From NCBI RefSeq assembly GCF_048128805.1, contig NC_136005.1:14831760-14895759 (forward strand): a DNA stretch of 64,000 nt. The letters are read 5' to 3'. Position numbers and translations under genes: made by a program. Positions 35,701 through 58,950 of the stretch are shown here, in pieces (the first letter of the stretch is position 1; each line of letters begins with the position of its first letter). The notes under the pieces were generated by a model that was not told where the DNA came from, ran no database searches, and was given only the letters and a program-made list of their open reading frames with translations. The DNA is from Centroberyx gerrardi. Taxonomy: Eukaryota > Chordata > Actinopteri > Beryciformes > Berycidae.

Positions 35701-38338
35701 ACGGATTCTAAACAAAATCCCCAAATAAATGTGTATCAAAATATGTATCTTCGAGTTGAGAATTTGGTTCAGACAGGGTTTATAATGATGAACCATGTTG
35801 AACAGAAATGATGCCACAAAAGTAAATCTCTATCAGCACATATATACTGTATGGTTGGGCACTAATAGAGAATCCAGTTTCAGACATACCTGGAACACCT
35901 TGTTGCTCAGTTTAATCTTCCTGTATTTCTCCTCTGTGGGATTCTTACATATATTTTCAACGTACCTGTTGGCAACACAATGAAGAAACATTAAATAATG
36001 GTATTTGTTTGTAAAATTTAAAATTAATGAAAATATTCAAGTCTATGAAGATAGTACAAAACAGGTTAAAGACAAAATCAAGATTTCTAAGTCAGGAACA
36101 GATGAAAGAAACGTATGAAACGTATGAAATTTGTATATGGGTCCGTCACTCTCCGTTCTTTATCCAACTGAAACACGAAACAAAGGCAGGGCGTTTTTGA
36201 AAAAAGTGGATAATCTGTAAGGGGGCTGCCTTCAACATCTCTGACAGGCCAGTGAACAGTTAACTGATAACTACGGACAACGCTGTGTAAAAAAGACGAA
36301 CAGCCCTCCGTTCTCTCTGTCATCCGTCAGCGCATCAGCCCCATAGAGAATACAATATATCATTAGTATTATCATCATCTAGTGTCTTACTTGCTTATGA
36401 TGTCCACAGCAGCCTTCACTTTCTCTCTGTCCTTGTTAAAGGTGTGGACCATCATAACTGAGGCCTCCACTGCATCCTCCTCAAACCGCTGACAGTAACA
36501 AGGACACATGTTTCATCAAAGCTACTCTAGAGCTTCCATCAATCCAATTCAGATCAGGTCACAAAAGGCTTACAGTGCATTATTGAGACGCGAAGATTTG
36601 CAAACAAATTCTAGTTTGAGCTAAAATTATAACGTGACAATATCTTTATTATCAGACCTACCATGAAAATGGCCTCTTTAATGTGTACCTCCCTCTCACT
36701 CTTAGTTAAAGTGGCTCCAGTTAGTGGACAGGTGAAATACACACCTGACACTGAGAGACAGGCAAGATCCTTCACTGGCACTTTGGATCCCTGGAAAGAG
36801 TTGTCAATCAAACCTAGTTTAATTTCACCATCATGTCATTAGCTTGTATGTACAATATTAAAGACTGGGTGATACAATGATAGGTTTCATCACCCCCTCT
36901 CCCCCATACGTACCTCGGCTGTGGCAGCCATTTCCTTTTCGGCCAGTGCAGCAGCCTCTGCCTCCAGCTCTCTTTTCACTACAAGCCAATATGGAAAATC
37001 AGACAATTACATGTCTTTTCCAGTAAGCCATTTCTTTAACACACCAACACAGTCATTACTGCTGCATCAATTTTTAAAGAGATGAGGAGCAATTGTGCAC
37101 CTTTTACCAAGCACTTACCTTGGTGCTTAGACAATGCATATTATCAATGAACACATTCTGATGCCATGATCCCCTTACTATATACTTGGAGTATGCACAA
37201 CAGCGTTATACACTTTCCATGCATTTCAAGTTATGGGAGATAAACAGCAAAGGGACAACTGCACAGAGAACCATGGCAGGTCTCATAGCAAATCTCTACT
37301 CTCTTCATGTATGTAGCAAGGTAGCAAACTAAAATTTGACTTGGTTGTACAACATGTGTTGATAAGCATTTACAACTTCAACACTATCAGGACTATGCCT
37401 CCTTCACCGCAAAACCAAAAGCCCTCATATTGACAGTGTGTATGTACTCTCAAATAAACAATTAAATATCAATGTGAAGATAGGGATGCATTTCAACTCA
37501 GTAAGTTTGTGTACAGGGGTTTATAGGTACCACACAAAACGAGCCACATTACAGACACTGCTGTGGCTGCAGAGTATTTCTAACCCTGGTTCCTGATGGC
37601 ATCATGGGACGTGTGGACCTTTGGCCGATGCTGCTGCTCAATCCTGGCCAGGGCTGCGGCTCCTGCCCTCTGGGCCCCTTCAGTGGGAGCATAGCGAGGC
37701 TTGGCACTGACACTGCTCTGCCGCACATGAGGGTCTGGTCTACAATGTTGTGTACAGAGGACAGAAGGGGGATTGAGGAGACAGGCTGCGGCTTTATATT
37801 AGCCCAACAACCAAAGCACAAAAGTGTTGTCTGTCAAGCAGCTAGCTAAGTTAGCTCAGCTATTAAATACGCAAACGGTAGGGTTAGCTAGGACACTGTC
37901 AACTAACGTAAATGAGCTGGCAAGCCTCTGTTCTAGTGGGTGGGCGATTAACGGTACAATCACTTTAACGTTACTTTAGAGTGTTAACGTTATCTTCTTT
38001 AGGGATTATGCTGAAATCACAGGGCGCCTCCCGTTATGCGAGCTAACCTAAGTATTACATAACCTGCTGCTAACGGTAGCAAACAGCTAACTTAACCGCT
38101 AGCTACTGAACTAACTCTACATAACAGTACTGCCCTAGTTAGCTTCCTGACATGCTAACAGCCAACTACTAAACATTACTAGCTAGCTAGCTTAAATTAG
38201 CAAACGTTAGAAAGCTAAGTAGCTCTAGAGCGATTGAAGAAAGTTTGTTATTTGCCTGGTCTCTTCTGTAAGTTTCTTCCCGGGCCCTGCGGATTTGAAT
38301 TTAATGTCTTTTTTAAAGTCATCAAAAAACTTCTTCAT
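32722..38338 (-). CDS. ubxn6: UBX domain-containing protein 6 (p97/VCP cofactor)
   Basis: Eleven coding exons on the minus strand: 38338-38256, 37739-37585, 36978-36914, 36790-36662, 36488-36391, 35965-35890, 35424-35340, 34832-34613, 34037-33907, 33742-33594, 32847-32722. They total 438 aa (human 441), starting MKKFFDDFKKDIKFKSAGPG. Residues ~52-60 (RAGAAALAR) form the VCP-interacting motif. Residues ~120-240 cover a zinc-ribbon-like SVSGVYFTCPLTGATL segment and the PUB domain (MMVHTFNKDREKV, KYRKIKLSNKVFQ, EGTREFLEALGF). LTAEELKREQQQK and a basic helix (LRTKAMREKEEQRERR) lead into the C-terminal UBX domain (YNYTLLRIRLPDGNLLQG, RDSLVDGWQPFELI, ALLTFSWD). UBXN6 helps p97 in endolysosomal sorting and damaged-lysosome clearance. 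Intron 1 has a GC donor. The frame at 32661-32870 is a shadow of the last exon. Confidence 0.96.
32999..33364. mobile_element. hAT-like MITE, 350 bp, in ubxn6 intron 10
   Basis: The element spans 33007-33356, with ends TAGGGCTGG and CCAGCCCTA. The exact 8-bp duplication ATTTGTAG lies at 32999-33006 and 33357-33364. The ends match those of the 199-bp element at 20428, so the two are members of one family with different internal lengths. The interior is AT-rich and noncoding. Confidence 0.88.
34930..35220. mobile_element. MITE with 22-bp terminal inverted repeats in ubxn6 intron 7
   Basis: The element starts TTAAAGCTGCAATAAGCAAT and ends with the inverse (one mismatch in the first 20). It is 291 bp long. 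The interior includes CACTAGAGGGCG and GAAGAGCACAGGCCTACGCTC, words I associate with repeats common in fish genomes. A clear target-site duplication was not found, so the superfamily is uncertain. Confidence 0.75.
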
Positions 38339-38480
38339 TTCTTTTAACTGTCACAGAAAATACCGCCCGCGAAAACACAAATGGGTGAAAAGCAGCTAGC
38401 TAGCGTTAGCAACAAGGAGGAGGACCAAAACAAAAATAATTCAGCTGACAGCAGACTCTGACACAGAAACCTGCTTCCGC
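38339..38480 (-). promoter_or_regulatory. ubxn6: ubxn6 5' UTR and promoter
   Basis: The ATG at 38338-38336 (minus strand) follows TTAAAAGAA and a CpG-containing stretch (CCGCCCGCG near 38365). No upstream splice acceptor is needed, so transcription probably starts within about 100 bp. Intron 1 next to it (37850-38255) is dense in GCTAGC and AACGTTA words, like the scamp4/chaf1a promoter. Confidence 0.45.
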
Positions 38481-40380
38481 CTCATAAGTGTCAAGTCGCC
38501 CCCTTGTGGTTGGGTTCAAAACTGAGTATGAAAACACCAAAATAGTGACTCCAGGGTCCCTAATGACTGATTACATTTTTAGATTCACTCACACATTAAT
38601 TCACTCATTCACTCACTCACGCACCTTGTCCATTATGAGATTAATGCACTGGTTGGATCAAAGTTTAGTGTCTGTATTCTGTGATTAAGGATGTTCCCAC
38701 CTTTATTTTCTCTGTTAGCCTGTTTGGCAAGTCTCCTCCAGGAACTGCTCACCTGTGATTCACTGGCCTGTAGCTCTGAAAATGCAGGGAAATCTTACTC
38801 CTGTAATTTATATATTATAAACAACATAACCCTTCTTGTAAGATACTGTAAAACTTGAACAGATTTCTGGCATTATTTAAGATAAAATTAGCATGTTAAC
38901 ATATTTGCATCATGACTCAATAATCATGGAAGACAGGTTTGGATACAATTCATTTGTAAATATTCAAGCATGCATGTTTTATGTTTCATCAGAACATTGT
39001 ACCTGATCCATTCCATATCAGTTCCACATAATCCATATCATGTTAGATTGGTGTACAGATTATTATAGCATAGCAGTTTGTTTTCATCATGAATATTACT
39101 GAATCTGTAATTTACTGAAATTACTGAAACTGATTGTTTTCCCTCAGCAACACATAAATGCTCTCTCTTTCTCTTTCTGAACACCCACATAGTGCTTACA
39201 ACACTCTCACCCACTTTCCCTGTGAGTTCAGTTCATGTAGTTGACTTTTATGCATTTTGTTGGTATTATAGCCTATTGTTATCATCCGTCTTGGGGTTTG
39301 TTGTCATGTAGTCTCAGTTATCTAGTTTTGTTGTGTCTTTGTCATCTTTCTTCTGAGGTGAGATGTTTTTAAAAGCCTCGTGAGATTTCTCTGTCTCACA
39401 TATTTGATTTTTCTCTCTTATTTCTGTTTATAATTTAGTTGTGCAAACAATTAATCAATCTAAACTAGTAAGTTAGCTAAATCAATGAGTGCAAAAACAA
39501 TTGATAAAGAATAGCCACCCATCATGAAGCTCATCTGTAATATTGGTAATACTGCTAATGCTGCCTTCAAGTGCTGACAGAAATATCGTAATTATGACAA
39601 ACGCACATGAACTATTCAAATACTAGCAGACAAACGTATCAAAACGTTTTTTCTTTTGTACTTTTTGCACATTTTGGTGAGCAGAGCATGGCAAACTTTG
39701 TAACTGATGTCAGCATTGCATGACTGCTGACAACACTTGCAATGCAAGGTGTTACTGATACTAAAAAACATTTGACAAGGGTAATGACTGCTTGAGGAAT
39801 GGTAGAGTCGATCAGTTGCAAGGATTTGTATTGATCAGAAGTTTTGCAACATCACTTCTCAGGGAAGTGGTTGGTGCAGTTGCTCTGGCTCTAAGGATTA
39901 CACAATAGCATGTTGTGTGCACAAGTTATATTTTATTAGCATGAAGACGGCCTCTCTTAGGCTTTGGACTGTATGGAAAATGACAAGAATTTCTGACCGC
40001 AGGGCTGATGTTACCTTTCCCTTAGGTAATCTCAAACTCCTCCCACTGCGCACAATTGGTCTTTTGAGGTCTTGCTGCTACAAGCCCATGTCTGGTGATG
40101 TGATTGTGATAGTTTTTAGCTTTCTCCAACCATACATTAGACTTTGAACAGTGAACTACAAATTCAACAATTTTAATAGTTCTTGTCTGTGCCCAAGGTT
40201 GTCCCCATCACTTGAATATTTACGACTATTTTTCAGTTAAATTTTCTAATTTAAAATCGAAAATAGAACTCAACTGAAAATTGAGTCAAATTTTTATACA
40301 AAAAATACAAAATTCACTGGCAAAATTTACGAGCAGCACCTGAACGCAGCACTTCTGCTAACCGGAGGAGCGCGCTCAGT
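38481..40380. other. Intergenic interval between ubxn6 and uap1
   Basis: AT-rich sequence of about 1.9 kb with no recognisable exon, RNA gene or mobile element. Short frames (66 aa at 38488, 60 aa at 39639, 76 aa at 39917) show no splice context or similarity. Confidence 0.5.
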
Positions 40381-40401
40381 GGTGACGTCAGTGTCTCCTC
40401 C

Positions 40402-40444
<43 letters not shown>

Positions 40445-40596
40445 CCTGGCCGTCCCCTCGCGCCGCTACTGCCACGTCAAACGTGACGAACCAGGAGGTG
40501 TAGTCCGGGGAGGAGGAGGCTCCGTGTCCAGCACTAGAAACTCAACATAGCGACAGGCATTAATGCTCATAAAGCCAAGGAAGGCGGTAGTGAAAG
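40381..40596 (+). promoter_or_regulatory. uap1: uap1 promoter and noncoding exon 1
   Basis: A palindromic CRE (TGACGTCA, 40383-40390) is followed by a (TG)n run at 40403-40442 and a GC-rich segment. That segment contains CCACGTCA at 40472-40479, the inverse of TGACGTGG, the XBP1/ATF6-type UPRE core. A likely noncoding exon ends at 40596 (GTGAAAG) before the donor GTGAGC. It would join the acceptor ACAG at 41380, 24 nt upstream of the ATG. The transcription start is not fixed by the sequence but is probably 40480-40540. Confidence 0.6.
40403..40442. repeat. (TG)20 in uap1 promoter
   Basis: Twenty uninterrupted TG units lie between the CRE at 40383 and the GC-rich segment with the UPRE-like site at 40472. 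The run is potentially Z-DNA forming and length-polymorphic. Confidence 0.92.
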
Positions 40597-41404
40597 GTGA
40601 GCTTTTACTATTTCACTCATATTACCTTTATATCTTGTTTTTTTTTTTTAGGCAACTACGGCATAAAATGTATTTATTCCATCGTTAGCCGGGTAAATAA
40701 ATGCTTGTATTGGCATTAGTGGTTGCCGCTTGTCACTCGTGTGCTGCTTCTGCTGGAGATAGCAACTAGCTGCATTGCTTGACAAATACTTTACACTATA
40801 AGCACGTTTATTGCGAATAGTTGAGTTTAGTAACACCAGTCTGTCTCATCCCATCCTGCTAATGCTGCCGTGCTACAAGTGAAGAGAGAGAGGCACCCAT
40901 AAGGTGTTTTAGGATGATGATTCAGGGTGACAGGATACTATTTTGAGCTGTCAAGACGTCCAGCAGCCGGATAGTAACATCAAGTCAGAAACTTAACAAC
41001 ATTTAAACCACGAATCAGAGTTAAATCATGTTTATATTTGACAGACATCAAATTCCATGTAAATCTATGAGGAGGCGACTGATGGGCGTAGGTTACAGCA
41101 TCCCATTCAGATGCTGTGAGATCACCTCATGTAATGTAATGAATTTCTTGTCCAGCAAGCCACTGTTTCTGGGTGTGGGCTCAAACAAAGAGAGCAATAA
41201 GCCCTCCAGTAATTACTTTCAGTGAAGGTTTACTTTACAATTCCATCCCTGAATGTGAATGCTGGTAATTGCCCAACAATGCTTCTTCATGTTGTCAAGC
41301 TGTTAACTGTAGTCTATCAATCATCACTCATCACAGTTGTTCATCTGTCTTTTTGCGGTTGTGTGGTTTCATTTTGACAGAGTAAACTGAAAGCCCCGGT
41401 GATC

Positions 41405-52057
<10,653 letters not shown>

Positions 52058-52073
52058 AAAGAGAGAGAGAGAG

Positions 52074-52110
<37 letters not shown>

Positions 52111-53345
52111 GAGAGAGAGAGAGACAGCCCAAAGATCAACCTCCCTTCGTCTCTCAAGTTTTTGTGGGGAGAAACTGTGATGTCATCGCTGTGCAATAAT
52201 GCTGCGTCCATGTGTTCTTTTAAATAACTGATGAAAGGAGGCTCTCGTGTCCAAGATGAATGAAAGGCTGAAGCTGAAGTGTATTGTTTACATTTTTAGC
52301 GCCGAGTTTGCTTGCTTTGTATGTCGACGTCATACTTAACTCTTGTAGTTCATATTTGTTTTGAAGAGCACTTGAACACAGCATGAGATGAAGGACGAAA
52401 TCCCTGTTGTGCCGACTGGATGAAGCGGTCTTCAGACGCATCTATTTATTTTGCTTATGAGACTTATTTTTATATGTACCGATAGATGCTGTATAGGTGG
52501 AAATGGCCACCTACTCATTTTACCTAGTGATTTTTATACATGGGGATAAAATAGCTGCAACATAGAACCGAGATCAGATGATCAGACAGATGTTTCTTAC
52601 TAACATGTAATGAAGGTACATGGTACGGGCTGTGGGGGGTATTTATAATATCGGCTTCTTTTCTGCTTGTAATCAGTGAAAATAAGATACTGTTCAGCTT
52701 TAAGAGACACCATGATTTCTTTTCTATCATCTTTATTAAAGAAATTTCCTACTTGGAAGAGCTATACTGTTTGAGTCATCTGTGTATGCATGACTATTTA
52801 TTTGTTGTGATTGTGTGTGTGCAGACACTTGTGCACAGAAACATTTGTTTTGTGAGAACGGGTATTAGTAATCTTTCCTGACAAATCGGCGTACAGTATG
52901 TGTCAGTTTCCCTTGGACTTGGTGCCTGCGGAGTGTGTTTTTTGCATTAGAGCTCCTGGTGACTTGAATCAGAGTTTCCAGCACATGGTTTATGTTTAAG
53001 ATGGGCCAGCATGCTACACTGCTGCAGCTATTCAGGAAATATGCTTTGTGGCTCCTCTCAGTCTTCTCCTGACTCACTTTCCTTTCTTTCGCACTCTCCA
53101 ACTCCATAACTGCATTATGATGTGGAAGACTGCAGTATAGTCAATTTCATGCAAAAACAAAAAGTCTTACACTGGTGTTTTTGTCAGTGTCCTCATCTTT
53201 TCACAGATTTTCATAACTGCAAGTATATGAAGTTACACTACATTCTACATCTTATATTCTGTGTCTGAATGTGACTGAAGGCAGCTGAAGGGAATATTTC
53301 CATGCAGGTGGACAATTGTCCTCCGTTCAATTGCAATAAATTCCT
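52058..53345 (+). other. uap1: uap1 3' UTR, opening with a GA-rich repeat
   Basis: Immediately after the TAG (52055-52057) comes a ~67-nt (GA)n/(GAAA)n tract to 52124. Poly(A) signals are ATTAAA at 52735-52740 and AATAAA at 53335-53340, so a UTR of 0.7 or 1.3 kb is expected. Minus-strand frames in this tract are low-complexity artefacts. Confidence 0.65.
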
Positions 53346-54155
53346 TCAAGTAATCATCCGCACAAAACCCGGAGTACATCGGCCCGGGCTGGAGGACAGT
53401 GTGGTTTCCTCATCAGGCAACACTATACTTTTCCACCTCAAGGACACAGGAATTTAAAGGCCAATTCAAACCTGTGATCATAATGTCACACGTTGAACCG
53501 AACCTTCACAGCTCTAAATGGCCCTTTGATTTCCTCTCAGTCTGAGTCACATGCTGCAGTCCACATCAGCAGTAACGCACTCGGTGTATGATGTCATTAT
53601 GACCTCTCTCTGACACTTGACTCATGCTGTACATGCATCAGCTTTGACTGTTATGGCTGTTATGGCAAATTCTAGTGTTGGTGCCATTGAGTTTAATATA
53701 ATGTTGCTTCTTCTACGTTTACAACAATCAAAGATCAACGTTTGTGTGTGACAAAAGCCTATTTTATATTAAATTAATGTAGTTATTCATGTTTTAAACG
53801 TATAACGCATATTTGATTTGATACCTTCTAAGACCAACAAACAATTTGAGTCTGACAAGTTTGCCATGATATGATACAAATACGCCAGCCTGCAGGTTCA
53901 CAGCACAGCAGTACAAACATTACCTTGAATTAGAGTTGCTTCAGCCTCTAGCTGTCAAAAGAAAGGCTCTTTTCAAGAGGAAAAGGGCTTTCTGATTGGG
54001 CATTGGATTCTGACTTAATTGAAACCTTATGTGTGGCATGTGGAATTCTGGGACTTTGGCACGCTCCCAAGAATCCACAGAATGCGAAGGGTTTTTTCTC
54101 CCTCTCTCTGCCTCTTTCTCTCCTCTCCTCTCCCTCTCTTTTTTCCTATTTGCAG

Positions 54156-54328
54156 GGGTGTCTTACATCAGCCCAGTGAGACCTGGTGAAGGCGACTGAC
54201 GGACAGAGAGAGAGGGAGAGAGAGACGGGCTCGGATTCTACCGTCCAGCCGTCTTACAAAGAGACTCTCACTGGAATACTCCACAGCCACATCTGAACAA
54301 ATGGTCTGAAAGGAGAAACATCTTAGAA
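54156..54328 (+). other. Candidate noncoding exon (5' UTR of the next gene?)
   Basis: A pyrimidine-rich stretch ending TTTGCAG precedes 173 nt ending TTAGAA, followed by the strong donor GTAAGT. The exon has no long open frame; its ATG at 54301 is closed by TGA within two codons (ATG GTC TGA). It lies downstream of uap1 on the same strand. In mammals UAP1 is followed by DDR2, which has noncoding 5' exons and long introns, so a ddr2 leader exon is a reasonable guess. A distal uap1 3' exon or a chance exon-like segment is also possible. Confidence 0.4.
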
Positions 54329-55867
54329 GTAAGTTGCCCTTTTTCTTAGTTCATCCACTATAACACTTTGTCCTTTTCTGTACGTTTTATTCCACTGTGA
54401 AGTTTGGACTTCTCCTGGATCAGAGGGATGCTTGTGCTTTCTTGAAACCTTTGTTCATACCTTAAGGTTTTCTTTTGAGATTTTCAACATGTTCGCACAA
54501 GTTACACATTTTGAACTCCATGTACCTTTTGTGTGAAGTAGCTGCTGTTTGCATGGCAGGCTAGAATAGAGGACAGCAGAGTGCAATGCCCTGCCAGCTC
54601 CACTCTGCTCTGCTGCAAATCCAGCTGTTTCACACAGAAGCCATTACATAGTGTTTGACTTTGCTGTGGTTGACTTAAAATGTGATTAATGCACATTCCT
54701 CCCTTTAAACAGCTTTTCACTTTAAATAATGGTTAGAGTTTAAGAAATAAAAAATAGGATGAAAGCTTCTCTTTCTCAATGTCCATAAAACTAAAGAATT
54801 CAAATTTGATCTCTTCAACTCCTGAACACTTAAGCAGTTTATTTTTATTCTATTCATACATAAAATTAAAAATCTTCCCTAATAAATTCAAATAATAGAC
54901 TTGTCTGAGCTATAATGAAGCATTTGTATAACTGTGTTTTACAAATGCCTTCCTATTGTGCAGAATACAATAGAATAGAATAACTTTTATTTTCCCGGAA
55001 GGGAACTTAAAACAGTTGGAGCAGCCAGCAGTTGAATGACATAGACAGTAAAGCACAAACCAACAAATAAAAATGATCAAAAGTGACAATAGTGATAGAT
55101 TAATACACAATAAGTTAAACAATAGACCATCTGAATAAAGCCTAGAAAAAATAAGTAAACATATTCTGCCAATGCTGTTTGAGTGTTTGTGTTTTTTCCT
55201 TGAATGACGCTGAGCAATCTCCTTACTCATCTACAGAAGAAGCGTAACTAATGTAGAAATTGTGTGACTCATTTTAGACTTGAGTCTTGCTTCACGTTCA
55301 GACGCAAATTTTGCTCGCTTTGTTGTGGCAACATAGTTAGTAGCGTGGTTTGGAAAAGTTAAGCAACTGTGGAAAAGCAATTCCTGGTTGCTCATTCTTG
55401 GCTGCTTGGATCCTCTTAAAGTTTGTTGTTATCAACTGAGCACATCAAATCAAATGGTGAATGTTCATGTGCAACAGCTTGAAAAAAAAGAAGAAGCTTG
55501 CTGAACAGATTTTCCTCTTGTGTCACGGAGGTAGTATGTATGTGCTTCAGTGTTATGTAGGTGTTACAGAGGTGGTATGTAGGTGGTATGCAGGTGTCTT
55601 CCTGTGGTATGTGGGTGATAGATATCCACACAGAGGCCTCTTTCAGCCTTGTTGGAGTGGTGACACTTTGATAATGTGGTCACTCACTAGACGGCTCTAC
55701 ACAAAGCAGTTATCTGAAGAGTTATTTAAGAGTCTGTGTGGACTCACAGCAACGACCTGAAACAGTCTAAAGAGCAGATTCATGAAAAATGGCGTTGAGT
55801 CAATGGAACAGTTGTTATGGAGAGGTGAAGGTGGTGAGCCTGTTATGTGACCCTAATGGATTCTGGG

Positions 55868-55907
<40 letters not shown>

Positions 55908-57259
55908 TGCAGGCAACAGTGTTATATCTATGTATGTGCATTTATGTGTTTCTTAATGTATCTGTACACATGGATGCCCTATGTTTTCATTTGTCTTAAG
56001 GTTGTAACCTTACTCCCGATAATAGCTGATCCTGACCTCGATGACTTCTTCACATGTGCTTTAAGTTATCAGAGGAATGTACAGCAGGTAGTTCAGCTAA
56101 GGCCTGCTGAAGTTAAAGGTTTCAGAAAGGTTCACCACCAGTGACGATGAGAAAGACACTGGCTCCTGATGGCCAGACGAGCTGGAACTACAGATCAGTC
56201 AGTCTTTTGTCCCTGACATTCAAAGGAAAAATCCACCCGAAAACACTTTAACACTGTTAAAAACATCTATTGGTGATGTACATTTCAAAATGGGCATTTC
56301 TGTGCCCATTTTGTTGTTTGGTGGTGGATTTTTCTTATTCATAAGTGGCTGAACTTAGACAACATGACGTCACACTGAGATATTATACAGTATATACAAT
56401 GAAGTTTAATGGCAGAAAAGGTTTCAGCTATCTAAAACAAAAATGGTAAACGTCAGGATTTGGTGTCAGTCCCTTAGAATCAAAGAGCAAGGGCTTTCTT
56501 TCTAGACTCACCATTTTGCAGCAACTTTCAACAATCATACAGAGAGGGGGAGATACAGATTTCTCCACCGACAGTAGCCTCAAAAGACCAGAATGCAATG
56601 CAGCCACAAGACATGTTGAGTTTTGAGTATGGGGTGCAACTCTTGCTTCTTCTCAACTGGAGAGACTCACTTTCTTGCTCTTACTACGCTCCCACTATTG
56701 CTCTCCTCACCTACACATACTGAATACAACAAGTTCAGGCCCGTTCTCTGGGGGTTGTTGAAAGGCATTCTGGGAAACATAGGAAATCACTAACTGAAGT
56801 AGAAGTAGATGAGGCAGGTTGGGGGAAAGTGGGTACACCAAAAAAGTAAATTACAACACTTCATCACAGAATAACTCCTGGAACGCACTGAACACCACAG
56901 ATTTATGATATATGACAGTAATAAGGTTCAGAGGGTGGATTTTTCCTTTGAGGCTTTTCCACTGTTGTTGTGGTATTAGAGTTTGCTAAGCCGGATGGGT
57001 GGATAGGAAACTAGCTTGATCAATGTTAATAAGCTGTTTGTCAAAGCTCTGGAGTAATTATTGCTTATGAGAGGAAAATATATGAAATGCCTTGGGTGGA
57101 GAGTGGACAGTCGAGCCACATTTAATGTTTTTTTATTTGTTCAGACAGTTGGAAAGTAGGGATGAGACACAACAGAGTAAAGTTAAGGGAGGATTTGATC
57201 CCAGGCCATCAGGGTAGTAAAAAATTGATATTTGATACATAAGTATGTACACATAACAC

Positions 57260-57261
<2 letters not shown>

Positions 57262-57297
<36 letters not shown>

Positions 57298-57310
57298 AGA
57301 GAGAGAGAGA

Positions 57311-57346
<36 letters not shown>
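57262..57346. repeat. (AG)n, interrupted
   Basis: About 85 bp of GA repeat with GTGG and GTG interruptions; a second, shorter run lies at 57498-57532. Frames of SLSLS or ERERE type across them are artefacts. Confidence 0.92.
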
Positions 57347-57349
<3 letters not shown>

Positions 57350-58324
57350 TCCACCATTTAATTTACTGACTGAGAAAGAAAAGCTAAAAGGAGTTATTGG
57401 GAGAAAAGGAAAAAACTATCAATCTTGCTGCAAAGTTTGTGTCTAAATGTCACCAAATAAAAAGAAAATGTAAATAATGATTTTGTAAATTATGTTTGAG
57501 AGAGAGAGAGAGAGTGAGAGAGAGAGAGAGATAGACGTCTGTGGCGGTAGCTGGTGGATCCCAGAGTGGAACCACATTAGGAGTGTGTTATCACTGCGTC
57601 TCTCTCACATGTCATTTCAATTAGCCTCCCTGCCCTTCGGGGCTCGGAGCCTGACTGACATCCTCGCGCACAGACCGTACCGACCCTCATCACGCACCAC
57701 AGCAAGGGCTGTAATTTCAACCCCACATTCAAAACACTGCAGCGGAGGCACCCGATGCTTACTTAGGTTAGCTGTAACTCCATGTTGGCCTTGTTTGATT
57801 GGAAGTGTTTTCAAATCAATGCTTCTGGCAGGAGAAAACCAGATGCACGCTCTGCAGCTGAGGTGCATGCTGTAATTTGGTATAAATAGCGTCATTTCAG
57901 AGAACATCATCCCTTAAATACCGTGCTGTTGACTTTGTATCCCGCACGTGCTTGAACTTCGACCCTGCCCTAACCAGCACCCCACCCTGCACCTACTCTT
58001 TGAGGCAGATTAGGTTACATGGAGCCTAAACGAGAGCGCACATTTGTCTCACTTTATTCTAGACTCGAACTGGATGTCTTCTTTGTCTCTCTCTGACTTG
58101 AAGTCTGTTTCCAAGGCCGGGGGGAGGGGGTGAGTAAGCTCTAGTGACAGTAAATATGACAGAAAGTTAAATTCTTCTGCGACATTTCCCAATATAGAAT
58201 AGTACATGGCAGTAAAGGAATGGCGATGCTTTGATCTGGAGAGAGGCAGATGGTCAGCAGTCTTACTCCGAACAGAGACACATCATGGAGACCAAAGGAC
58301 TGTAGAGGTGGCAAACAGACGGAT

Positions 58325-58360
<36 letters not shown>

Positions 58361-58910
58361 GTGAGCGCTTAAGGCCTTCTCTGTGTTTGCACATGTGGCC
58401 TCTGACAATTTTCCCCAATTATCAGCTATCTCTCATTACGATCATCACAGCGCTGTCACACGTCTTTCATCGTTCTATCCTGTTTACATGTGGCACTCTC
58501 TTCTTGCTCGTCTGTTTTTCCTGATGTTCGTTATCTCTCTCTCTTTCTCGCTCTGCCTCTCACTCCCCGTCTTTCCTAATTGCAGAGTGTCAGAGAAGAT
58601 CTGAGGTCATATTTCAACATGAAACGAACCTCATGAGGCTCGGCAGCCCACCACTATGTTCTAATGATAGCCTGGGCTGTGAAGACAGAGTTGTCATTGC
58701 TGACGTACTCTCCCGCACCAGCGCTATTGTCTTGCAGCACCATTACTGTCTGTTCTTTTGTTTCAACCGATCTGCATCTGAATGTCCACAGAGAGACAGA
58801 GAGAGACGTTCTCTGTTATTTAGGTTAGTGACGCATATCTGTGCAGCTCAGGATCTTTCGCTTGGACAGCTCAACCTAAAATGCTTAACTCCTTATTTCT
58901 CACTCCTCAT

Positions 58911-58950
58911 AGAATAGAATAGAATAGAATAGAATAGAATAGAATAGAAT
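58911..58950. repeat. (AGAAT)8 pentanucleotide repeat
   Basis: Eight perfect AGAAT units are followed by GTGTTATTGTC. Such pentamer tails often end LINE or SINE copies in fish. A related (TCTAT)n run lies in a uap1 intron at 49282-49307. Confidence 0.9.

Noticed and set aside
57133-57875. SLSLS and ERERE frames of 74 and 127 aa
   Set aside because: Read through GA microsatellites, with no conserved sequence beyond them.
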